5,436 nucleotides of DNA from Fervidobacterium sp. (lineage in GTDB: Bacteria > Thermotogota > Thermotogae > Thermotogales > Fervidobacteriaceae): assembly GCA_003522805.1 (NCBI GenBank), contig DPIB01000145.1:1-5436 (forward strand). Reading direction: 5' to 3'. The notes below the pieces were generated by a model. It did not search any database and was not told where the DNA came from. It was given only the letters and a program-made list of their open reading frames with translations. Below, piece after piece: positions 1-4,590 of this stretch. The translations under genes were made by a program, and so were the position numbers. Numbering within the stretch: the first letter of the stretch is position 1; each line of letters begins with the position of its first letter.

Positions 1-86
1 CCACCACCACCTGCAATGGAATCTACAAATCCAGCTAAAAATATCAGAGGAAATAGTATCACTTTATCGATAACTGTGAATTCCAA
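1..86 (-). CDS. TauE/SafE-family membrane transporter, N-terminal fragment
   Basis: This is the first 28 codons of a gene reading leftwards off the window. The start is a TTG at 86-84, chosen because GAGGTGG (complement of 92-98) sits 5 bases upstream. The peptide begins MEFTVIDKVILF and continues into a hydrophobic stretch ending AGFVDSIAGGG. The AGFVDSxAGGGG signature at the end of the first membrane helix is typical of the TauE/SafE (formerly DUF81) family, which is linked to export or uptake of sulfite, sulfoacetate and other small anions; the substrate here cannot be told. The gene lies 28 bases after the stop of the VIT1-like transporter gene on the same strand, so the two are probably co-transcribed. 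The family call rests on one short motif, but that motif is distinctive. The rest of the gene is outside the window. Confidence 0.8.
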   Translation of the reverse strand, partial: MEFTVIDKVILFPLIFLAGFVDSIAGGG

Positions 87-91
87 CTATT

Positions 92-98
92 CCACCTC
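92..98 (-). promoter_or_regulatory. Ribosome binding site of the TauE/SafE-like gene
   Basis: On the minus strand GAGGTGG lies 5 bases before the TTG at 86-84. It is the main reason for accepting a TTG start, since no ATG or GTG start in this frame is as well placed. Confidence 0.7.
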
Positions 99-114
99 TT
101 TCGTATAAAAGTAG

Positions 115-939
115 TCATGCACTAATTTTGAATACAACATTCAATACCCACCCAACAAGGTATGCAACGGTAGCACTTAATCCACCGATCAGTAACATCT
201 CTAAGCCACCAATAAACCACTTAACACCGGTTATAATCTGGCGTAGTGCACCAACTGTAAAGAGTGTGATAGCAGTTATTATACAAGATATGAGAAACTG
301 ATTTTGAGCCAGAAAATCCCACTGCGAGGCAAAGACGTATGTAATAAGTGGCATAAAACCTGCTACGATGAATGCAAAAAACGTCACTAACGCACTCTTA
401 AGTGGTGAAGAGTCATCATCGAAAAGGCCAAGTTCTTCATGGAGCATCGTGTCAATCCAAAGCTCTTTGTTACTCGTCACTGCGTCGACTAGTTTTTCGA
501 GATGCTCACCTTCCAGACCTTTTCTTCTATAGATCTCTTTTACCTCTAGTTTCTCTGCCTCTGGAAGATGCTCAACTTCCCAAGCTTCTCTTTCCTTCTC
601 TGCCGAAATATATTCTTTTTCAGATTTCTCCGATAGGTAGTCACCTATTGCCATCGACAATCCGTCAGCAAAGAGATTTGCAAGTCCAACGATTACTGCA
701 ACTTTTGGGTCTAGACTCGCACCAGCCACACCGGAAATCGCTGCAAATGTCGTGACGATACCATCACTCGCACCGTACACCGCTTGTCCGATATACTTAC
801 CTTGTTCTGTCTTATGCCAAGGTTCTTTTAATATTTCTTCGGTTGAATGTAGCCTTTTATGCTCTTCGAGATCACCTTTAATGTAAGACTCCCTTGCGCG
901 TTCTACACGAGACTTTCTATTCTTTCCAAAACCAAACAT
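115..939 (-). CDS. VIT1/CCC1-family Fe2+/Mn2+ transporter
   Basis: A 274-residue membrane protein of the VIT1/CCC1 family, whose characterised members move Fe2+ or Mn2+ out of the cytosol, in plants and yeast into the vacuole. In a bacterium it would sit in the inner membrane and probably exports metal. About five membrane helices are visible, near residues 52-72, 78-98, 183-205, 214-236 and 243-270. Family motifs are present: YGASDGIVTTFA with D59, ADGLSMAIGDYLS (91-103) and the charged E104-x2-E107 stretch. A hydrophilic, Glu-rich domain at about 104-175 ends in TMLHEELGL (M165, E168, E169), matching the metal-binding domain between helices 2 and 3 in plant VIT1. The start at 939 is preferred over an in-frame ATG at 969 because AAGGGGG lies 7 bases upstream and the extra 10 residues are not family-like. 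The N-terminal 48 residues are charged and cytoplasmic. It is the first gene of a probable two-gene unit with the TauE/SafE-like gene. Confidence 0.92.
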   Translation of the reverse strand: MFGFGKNRKSRVERARESYIKGDLEEHKRLHSTEEILKEPWHKTEQGKYIGQAVYGASDGIVTTFAAISGVAGASLDPKVAVIVGLANLFADGLSMAIGDYLSEKSEKEYISAEKEREAWEVEHLPEAEKLEVKEIYRRKGLEGEHLEKLVDAVTSNKELWIDTMLHEELGLFDDDSSPLKSALVTFFAFIVAGFMPLITYVFASQWDFLAQNQFLISCIITAITLFTVGALRQIITGVKWFIGGLEMLLIGGLSATVAYLVGWVLNVVFKISA

Positions 940-946
940 GCACGTT

Positions 947-953
947 CCCCCTT
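947..953 (-). promoter_or_regulatory. Ribosome binding site deciding the VIT1-like start
   Basis: AAGGGGG on the minus strand sits 7 bases before the ATG at 939. The competing ATG at 969 lies upstream of this site and also falls about where transcription is predicted to begin, so it would be poorly placed for translation. Confidence 0.7.
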
Positions 954-975
954 CCGCTAAGGCTAACAAATCAAT

Positions 976-1003
976 TTTATCACATCACATCTACATCGTA
1001 CAA
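976..1003 (-). promoter_or_regulatory. Candidate promoter of the VIT1-like gene
   Basis: On the minus strand TTGTAC (1003-998) is followed after 16 bases by GATAAA (981-976), a moderate match to the sigma-70 boxes (4 of 6 each). Predicted initiation near 969 would give a leader of about 30 bases. The 16-base spacer contains three GATGT words. The match is only moderate, so the gene may need activation or another sigma factor. Confidence 0.45.
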
Positions 1004-1017
1004 TCATTTATCGAGAT

Positions 1018-1032
1018 AGTTCAAGTTGAACT
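1018..1032. promoter_or_regulatory. Perfect 15-base palindrome, candidate operator
   Basis: AGTTCAAGTTGAACT has two perfect 7-base arms around a single central base. It is centred about 56 bases upstream of the predicted start of the transporter transcript and about 130 bases upstream of the tRNA transcript. It is not followed by a T run, so a terminator is unlikely. A dimeric regulator binding site is the simplest reading; the regulator is unknown. Confidence 0.4.
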
Positions 1033-1120
1033 GAAAAAGCTGATAGATAGTCGGAAGCTCCAGGTACTATATTAACCCAATCTTAACTCCATTTTTTCAC
1101 ATATTGCGATTTTGGACCTC

Positions 1121-1148
1121 TTGACAAAAGTCTTTTCTTTGGTATCAT
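1121..1148 (+). promoter_or_regulatory. Promoter of the tRNA-Glu/Val/Phe cluster
   Basis: TTGACA (1121-1126) is a perfect -35 box, followed after 16 bases by TATCAT (1143-1148), a 5 of 6 match to the -10 box. Transcription would begin near 1155, leaving a leader of roughly 97 bases before tRNA-Glu. The spacer contains a small palindrome, AAAAGTCTTTT (1126-1136). A T-rich stretch lies just upstream. Confidence 0.8.
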
Positions 1149-1152
1149 TGAG

Positions 1153-1204
1153 AACGGTCACCGATAATGGCTACAGACAACGGTTACAGACGATGTCTAT
1201 AGAC
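1153..1204 (+). repeat. Four imperfect 13-base tandem repeats in the tRNA leader
   Basis: Four adjacent 13-base units can be read: AACGGTCACCGAT, AATGGCTACAGAC, AACGGTTACAGAC and GATGTCTATAGAC. Units 2 and 3 differ at only two positions; units 1 and 4 are more diverged. The array begins almost exactly at the predicted transcription start and lies wholly between the promoter and tRNA-Glu. Its function is unknown. A replication-slippage remnant or a protein-binding array are both possible. Confidence 0.6.
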
Positions 1205-1251
1205 GGTTCAGAAAAATGTTGAATGTTGTAAGTATCTAGTGAAAAATGATT

Positions 1252-1327
1252 GCCCCCATCGTCTAGCGGTCTAGGACACTGGCCTTTCAAGCCAGCGGCA
1301 CGGGTCCGAATCCCGTTGGGGGCGCCA
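1252..1327 (+). tRNA. tRNA-Glu (anticodon TTC)
   Basis: A full 76-base cloverleaf with encoded CCA. The acceptor stem GCCCCCA pairs perfectly with TGGGGGC, with discriminator G. The anticodon stem is CTGGC/GCCAG around loop CTTTCAA, giving anticodon TTC (glutamate). The T stem is ACGGG/CCCGT. The T loop reads TCCGAAT, so position 55, normally U (pseudouridine), is C. It is first of three tRNAs transcribed from the promoter at 1121-1148. Confidence 0.96.
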
Positions 1328-1355
1328 ATTTCTAAGAACCGTAAAACGAAAAAGT

Positions 1356-1430
1356 GGGCGCGTAGCTCAGAGGGAGAGCGTCTGCCTTACAAGCAGAAGG
1401 TCGTAGGTTCAAGTCCTACCGCACCCACCA
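1356..1430 (+). tRNA. tRNA-Val (anticodon TAC)
   Basis: A 75-base tRNA with encoded CCA. The anticodon stem TCTGC/GCAGA encloses CTTACAA, giving TAC (valine). The T stem GTAGG/CCTAC and loop TTCAAGT are normal. The acceptor stem GGGCGCG against CGCACCC has one mismatch, C4 opposite A69 (position 1423); all other pairs are Watson-Crick. It lies 28 bases after tRNA-Glu. Confidence 0.95.
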
Positions 1431-1480
1431 AATGGAAGAAAAATGAATTGATGTGATATATTACTCTAGTGTATTAGAGT

Positions 1481-1556
1481 GGCCAGGTAGCTCAGATGGT
1501 AGAGCAGTGGACTGAAAATCCACGTGTCGACGGTTCGATTCCGTCCCTGGCCACCA
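1481..1556 (+). tRNA. tRNA-Phe (anticodon GAA)
   Basis: A 76-base tRNA with encoded CCA. The acceptor stem GGCCAGG/CCTGGCC is perfect, with discriminator A. The anticodon stem GTGGA/TCCAC encloses CTGAAAA, giving GAA (phenylalanine). The T loop TTCGATT is normal. It is the last of the first tRNA group and is followed 48 bases later by a terminator hairpin. Confidence 0.97.
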
Positions 1557-1604
1557 GAGTTGTCACTAAGTTTAAGTGAATTTCGATTCGGCCAAATATC
1601 AAAC

Positions 1605-1626
1605 AAGCCCCCAACAGGGGGCTTTT
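1605..1626 (+). terminator. Intrinsic terminator after the tRNA-Glu/Val/Phe cluster
   Basis: AAGCCCCC and GGGGGCTT form a perfect 8-pair stem with loop AACA, and the 3' arm runs into TTTT (1623-1626). It ends the first tRNA transcript and separates it from the rpmH operon. The T run is short but the stem is very GC-rich. Confidence 0.85.
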
Positions 1627-1690
1627 AGATTACCTTATCAATTATGTTCTATTATTCTTTGTGTACTTTACCTTCGTACTTTGCAGCTGA

Positions 1691-1719
1691 GAATGTTAAT
1701 TGCAACATTGCAAATATTC
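1691..1719. repeat. Nested inverted repeats upstream of the rpmH promoter
   Basis: AATGTT (1692-1697) and AACATT (1704-1709) form a perfect 6-base inverted repeat. GAATGTT (1691-1697) can alternatively pair with AATATTC (1713-1719) with one G-T pair. TTGCAA, itself a palindrome, occurs at 1700-1705 and 1708-1713. The cluster ends just before the -35 box at 1723, a position suited to a regulator, but the region is A/T-rich and chance is possible. Confidence 0.3.
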
Positions 1720-1722
1720 CCA

Positions 1723-1750
1723 TTGAAGTTGACGGTTTTTCTGGTATAAT
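1723..1750 (+). promoter_or_regulatory. Promoter of the rpmH-rnpA-yidD-yidC-jag operon
   Basis: TTGAAG (1723-1728), 16 bases, then a perfect TATAAT (1745-1750) preceded by TGG, which makes it an extended -10 promoter. Transcription would start near 1757, about 31 bases before the rpmH ATG. No other convincing promoter is seen before the operon ends at 4882. Confidence 0.8.
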
Positions 1751-1787
1751 CATTCATAGGTTGATCTTGTGTAAAGGAGGAAGTGAC

Positions 1788-1922
1788 ATGAAAAGGACAT
1801 ACCAACCATCTCAGAGAAAGAGAAAAAGAACACACGGTTTTTTGGCTAGAAAGTCTACACCTGGTGGAAGAAAAGTTCTGAGAAACAGAAGAAAAACCGG
1901 TAGATGGAGACTAACAGTATAA
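1788..1922 (+). CDS. rpmH: 50S ribosomal protein L34
   Basis: A 44-residue, very basic protein beginning [18 protein letters not shown] and ending [10 protein letters not shown], which is L34 over its full usual length. L34 is a structural protein of the large ribosomal subunit that binds 23S rRNA. The start at 1788 is fixed by AAAGGAGG (1773-1780) 7 bases upstream and by the invariant MKRTYQP start; the open frame extends upstream to 1644 but that part precedes the promoter. It is the first gene of the operon and overlaps rnpA by 19 bases. The rpmH-rnpA pairing is conserved across bacteria. Confidence 0.98.
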   Translation: MKRTYQPSQRKRKRTHGFLARKSTPGGRKVLRNRRKTGRWRLTV

Positions 1923-2317
1923 CTAACACTGAAGAAAAAGAACGTCTGAAGTTCAGAAAGAGAGAACGTCTAAAACTCAGGAGTGACATCAGCCTTTTGT
2001 TTCAAGTAGGAAAATCAGTCCAAAATGAAGATTTTGTAATCATTTATAAGAAAAACAGACTTGATTACAGCAGAATTGCTGTCTCCGTTAGAAAGAAATT
2101 TGGTAAGGCGAATCGAAGAAATAGAATTAGAAGATGGGTAAAAGAGTGCTTTAGGACTAATAAAAACAGGATTCCAAAGGGATATGACTTCTTGGTAATT
2201 GCTCGGAGGCCTTTGTCTAATAAGTTTGAAAACTCTACTTATTGGAGTGTCAGCGGATCCCTGATTGAGCTATTTGAGAGGATAACTAATGAGGAAAGTA
2301 ATACTTGCAGTCATTAG
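1904..2317 (+). CDS. rnpA: Ribonuclease P protein component
   Basis: A 137-residue basic protein, the protein subunit of RNase P, which with the catalytic RNA removes 5' leaders from precursor tRNAs. The family core is clear: [14 protein letters not shown], then [15 protein letters not shown], then the RNR signature [14 protein letters not shown] (71-84), then [11 protein letters not shown]. The ATG at 1904 overlaps the last 19 bases of rpmH and is directly preceded by an in-frame TAG (1901-1903), so no longer form is possible in this frame; no convincing ribosome site precedes it, which suggests coupling to rpmH translation. The first 27 residues hold a duplicated 8-residue basic segment ([16 protein letters not shown]) that makes the N-terminus longer than I recall for T. 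maritima RnpA. Its end overlaps yidD by 29 bases. Confidence 0.96.
   Translation: METNSITNTEEKERLKFRKRERLKLRSDISLLFQVGKSVQNEDFVIIYKKNRLDYSRIAVSVRKKFGKANRRNRIRRWVKECFRTNKNRIPKGYDFLVIARRPLSNKFENSTYWSVSGSLIELFERITNEESNTCSH
1937..1984 (+). repeat. 24-base tandem duplication within rnpA
   Basis: Units 1937-1960 and 1961-1984 are in frame, match at 17 of 24 bases and encode KERLKFRK and RERLKLRS. The second unit occupies the place of the conserved RERLRLR-type motif of RnpA, so the first looks like an added copy. Confidence 0.6.
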
Positions 2318-2579
2318 ATTTTACCAGAGATTCATTTCACCACTTAAACCACCGACATGTAGATTTGAACCGACTTGTTCCACTTATACCTATCAAGCAG
2401 TGGAGAAATTTGGTGTTTTCAAAGGGCTGCTCCTGGGTTTTCGGCGTGTTCTTCGTTGTAATCCTCTTTCCGAAGGTGGGTACGACCCAGTACCCAATGA
2501 TTTTCATTTGTTTCACGGCCATGAAAACTATTCTAACGACTACGAAAAGGATAGTCATACAAATCAAAGGAGGCGGTAG
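2289..2579 (+). CDS. yidD: Membrane protein insertion efficiency factor YidD
   Basis: A 96-residue protein of the YidD (UPF0161, haemolytic-domain) family, a small membrane-associated factor that helps YidC-dependent insertion of inner-membrane proteins. The family block covers nearly the whole N-terminal two thirds: [26 protein letters not shown] with C24 and C30, then [17 protein letters not shown] with C57, then GGYDPVP. An amphipathic N-terminal helix is likely. The start at 2289 has GAGAGG (2276-2281) 7 bases upstream, lies inside the end of rnpA, and gives the expected family start. The tail after residue 70 is hydrophilic with several His (HLFHGHEN) and ends QRRR. The stop TAG (2577-2579) shares a base with the possible GTG start of yidC. 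Confidence 0.95.
   Translation: MRKVILAVIRFYQRFISPLKPPTCRFEPTCSTYTYQAVEKFGVFKGLLLGFRRVLRCNPLSEGGYDPVPNDFHLFHGHENYSNDYEKDSHTNQRRR
2566..2573 (+). promoter_or_regulatory. Ribosome binding site of yidC
   Basis: AAAGGAGG lies inside the end of yidD, 5 bases before a GTG (2579) and 8 bases before a TTG (2582), which are adjacent codons of the same frame. Either could be the yidC start; the protein changes by one residue. Confidence 0.75.
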
Positions 2580-3910
2580 TGTTGAAAAAGTTGACCGTCA
2601 TTTTTTTGTTGCTTATAACGATCATAGGGCTCTCTAGCATTCTTGTCGAGGAACGTGTGGATTCCGTTTTTATAGCTTCTAAGTATATTCAAATTGAACT
2701 TGGGAAAGACGGTAATTTATCGAGAGTAACACACACGTTAGGAAAGGCCTATCTGTTCTATGTTAATGACAATGATGGTTTCGATATCTATGATTTAAGT
2801 GATATGGAAATATCCACCGCAACACCTACATATACTATCGAATATGGTGACAAGGCAGAGAATGGTTCATATGAATCGGTAAAGGTGATTTTCGACTACT
2901 TCAATGGTTTGAGGAAGACCTATGTATTCGATGAGAGTCTGATTACTTACGCATACAATGTGATCATTGAATCACCAGAAGAAGTAAAAGTTGCACTACC
3001 ACTTATTTGGGGAACAGATACAGTAAGATCAGCTGTCAACTTCTTCGTTTCCTTCAGGCCCGACACTGACTATACATCGATAACGAAATTTGCCGGAAAA
3101 TTAGATGGTACAAAGGTTGTTGGGAAGGATCTCAGCTTTAAAGTCTATATGGGACCATACAAAAAAACCGTAGTGAAGCATGTCTTTGATAAGGATAGTG
3201 AAAGAGTCATTCAACTCGTTAAGACGATACCAGGTGTTGGAAAATGGTATAGCTTTATCTCGGATGGCCTTACAGAATTCTTCAACTGGTTAAATCTACT
3301 CACGAAAAATCTCGGATTAACTATCATACTATTCGCTCTAATAGTCAGAGTGATACTTTACCCGTTCTACCATGCTCAGACAAAGCAGATGATACAGATA
3401 AGAAAAATACAACCCGCTATAGATGCAATAAAGAAGAAATACAAAGACCCACAAAAGCAGCAAGAGGAATTAATGAAGATTTACAAGGAAAACAAGATAA
3501 ATCCTTCGAGCGGATGTGTGATGCTATTAGTTCAACTTCCTATAATCATGCTACTTTACGGTGTTATACAGAGTTATCAGGAGCTTTTCTCTGTCTCTGA
3601 AGGATTCTTGATCTGGAAAGACCTTTCTGCAGGTGGTTGGGGAGCTAACTGGTTGCTCCTTGTTATTACCATATTAACCTCGTACTATCTTGCGTTGATC
3701 ACAAGCCAAGATTCAAGAACTGCATGGCAACAGATAATAATGGGATCGATATTCCCATTCTTCTTCGTTGGTTTACCAAGCGGTATCTTGCTTTATTGGA
3801 CGGCTGGTTCAATTATTCAGCTTGCTATCACCTTCTATACATACAAACATTATAAGATAAAAAGCCTTTCTCAGCATGAATTGTGGGGTATCAAGCCAAA
3901 AAAGAGGTGA
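2579..3910 (+). CDS. yidC: Membrane protein insertase YidC
   Basis: A 443-residue inner-membrane insertase of the YidC/Oxa1/Alb3 family, which places membrane proteins in the bilayer alone or with SecYEG. Residues 4-22 form the first membrane helix. Residues about 25-220 are a periplasmic beta-rich domain as in Gram-negative-type YidC, and unlike the short Gram-positive proteins. The conserved insertase core begins near 225: LGLTIILFALIVRVILYPFY carries R257, the groove arginine. A charged cytoplasmic hairpin follows (about 268-308, IQPAIDAIKKKYKDPQKQQE), then helices around 312-332, 357-376, 386-402 and 404-422. The tail is short and basic. Its length is near that of T. maritima YidC (about 445, from memory). 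A strong AAAGGAGG precedes the GTG/TTG start. It follows yidD without a gap and is 5 bases before jag, consistent with coordinated expression of the insertion factors. Confidence 0.97.
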   Translation: MLKKLTVIFLLLITIIGLSSILVEERVDSVFIASKYIQIELGKDGNLSRVTHTLGKAYLFYVNDNDGFDIYDLSDMEISTATPTYTIEYGDKAENGSYESVKVIFDYFNGLRKTYVFDESLITYAYNVIIESPEEVKVALPLIWGTDTVRSAVNFFVSFRPDTDYTSITKFAGKLDGTKVVGKDLSFKVYMGPYKKTVVKHVFDKDSERVIQLVKTIPGVGKWYSFISDGLTEFFNWLNLLTKNLGLTIILFALIVRVILYPFYHAQTKQMIQIRKIQPAIDAIKKKYKDPQKQQEELMKIYKENKINPSSGCVMLLVQLPIIMLLYGVIQSYQELFSVSEGFLIWKDLSAGGWGANWLLLVITILTSYYLALITSQDSRTAWQQIIMGSIFPFFFVGLPSGILLYWTAGSIIQLAITFYTYKHYKIKSLSQHELWGIKPKKR

Positions 3911-3912
3911 TC
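3904..3912 (+). promoter_or_regulatory. Ribosome binding site deciding the jag start
   Basis: GAGGTGATC, overlapping the yidC stop codon, lies 3 bases before the TTG at 3916 if the whole block is counted, or 6 bases if only GAGGTG is. An in-frame ATG at 3883 would be inside yidC with no comparable site, so the TTG is preferred. Confidence 0.7.
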
Positions 3913-3915
3913 GTC

Positions 3916-4590
3916 TTGAAAACATTGAATTACGTAGGTAAGAATGCTGAAGAAATTATCGAAAAGTTTAAGAAAGATCACGATGTTTTGGATGGAGAAT
4001 ATGATATTAACATAATAGACAAGGGTGCAAATGGTATATTCGGATTCTTTGCTAGAAATGCCGTTGCTGAAATATCTTTAAACAACAAGTACTATGAACG
4101 AAAGCTGCGAGAATTTGTAGAGGGAATCTTTGGACAGTTTGGTATAGACTATTTTGTAGAAGTAAACAGCCGAGGTAAGACGTTCATTGTATCCTGTCAT
4201 AGTGATGAAATAGGTAAGATCATAGGTAAACATGGTAAAGGTTTAGGAGCTTTGCAGCATCTTGCAAACATATTCCTTAATAGGATAACAGATACAAAGG
4301 TTACCGTGATAATCGATGCTGGAAACTATCGAGAAAAGAGGAAAGAACAGTTACAGAAAATAGTTGAACATGCAGTTGAGAAGTCGAAAAAGACGGAAAA
4401 GGTTAAGCTTGATCCGATGTTCGCATTCGAAAGGAAGATGGTTCACGAAATTGCCAAGAAATACAAAGATATATACACATACTCTGAGGGCCTAGAACCA
4501 TATCGATATGTCGTTATCGAATCAAGGAAAGGGGGACGCCACCATGAAGATAGGCAACATTTCCGAAATGCAACCACTGGAAATCAGTAA
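3916..4590 (+). CDS. jag: Jag/KhpB (EloR-type) KH-R3H RNA-binding protein
   Basis: A 224-residue cytoplasmic RNA-binding protein. Residues 1-55 are a Jag-N domain with the typical KGANGIFGFFARNAVAEI turn (36-53). Residues about 78-140 are a KH domain with IGKIIGKHGKGLGALQHLAN around the GKHG loop (104-107). Residues about 160-204 are an R3H domain with R173 and H177 in FERKMVHEIA. Relatives in firmicutes (KhpB, EloR) partner with KhpA and affect cell elongation and RNA regulation; the role in Thermotogota is not established. The gene classically follows yidC, as here. The TTG start at 3916 has a well-placed ribosome site and yields MKTLNYVGKNAEEII, a family-like start. The last 16 codons lie in the cupin gene, so the basic, His-containing tail (KGGRHHEDRQHF) may be shaped by that overlap. 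Confidence 0.95.
   Translation: MKTLNYVGKNAEEIIEKFKKDHDVLDGEYDINIIDKGANGIFGFFARNAVAEISLNNKYYERKLREFVEGIFGQFGIDYFVEVNSRGKTFIVSCHSDEIGKIIGKHGKGLGALQHLANIFLNRITDTKVTVIIDAGNYREKRKEQLQKIVEHAVEKSKKTEKVKLDPMFAFERKMVHEIAKKYKDIYTYSEGLEPYRYVVIESRKGGRHHEDRQHFRNATTGNQ
4528..4535 (+). promoter_or_regulatory. Ribosome binding site deciding the cupin start
   Basis: AAAGGGGG lies 8 bases before the ATG at 4544 and inside the jag coding sequence. It favours that ATG over an in-frame one at 4508, which has no such site. Confidence 0.7.

Larger units (their letters stand above)
940..1251. other. Divergent intergenic region between the transporter and the tRNA-Glu gene
   Basis: About 312 bases with no believable protein gene on either strand. 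It carries the ribosome site and candidate promoter of the leftward transporter gene, a perfect palindrome (1018-1032), an A/T-rich stretch around 1090-1118, the strong rightward tRNA promoter (1121-1148), and four imperfect 13-base tandem repeats (1153-1204). Positions 1035-1090 and 1205-1251 show nothing I can name. Confidence 0.8.

Noticed and set aside
402..755. Plus-strand open frame opposite the VIT1-like gene
   Set aside because: It is a shadow of a clear family member on the other strand, with no ribosome site or recognisable domain.
976..986. DnaA-box-like TTTATCACA on the complement-related strand and possible origin near rpmH
   Set aside because: There is only one imperfect box-like word, no cluster, no dnaA or dnaN in the window, and the word overlaps a promoter -10 element. 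An origin cannot be supported.
1001..1012. Fur-box-like GATAAATGATT on the minus strand near the transporter -35 box
   Set aside because: The match to the 19-base Fur consensus is short and lacks the second inverted half, so it is not called.
1250..1456. Plus-strand open frame across tRNA-Glu and tRNA-Val (ends with an SSEGERLPYKQKVVGSSPTAPT-like peptide)
   Set aside because: It is a translated tRNA pair, another recurrent false protein call, with no ribosome site.
1577..1586. TGAATTTCGA shared with 5221-5230, each a short way downstream of a tRNA
   Set aside because: A single 10-base match in A/T-rich spacers, at different distances from the tRNAs, is within chance expectation and has no evident structure.
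2305..2637. Open frames overlapping yidD in other frames (plus 2305-2637, minus 2337-2567)
   Set aside because: yidD is clearly conserved here, and neither overlapping frame has family features or a ribosome site.
4538..4547. GCCACCATG around the cupin start, identical to a eukaryotic Kozak context
   Set aside because: It is a coincidence in a bacterial operon; the AAAGGGGG ribosome site and the family alignment explain the start.
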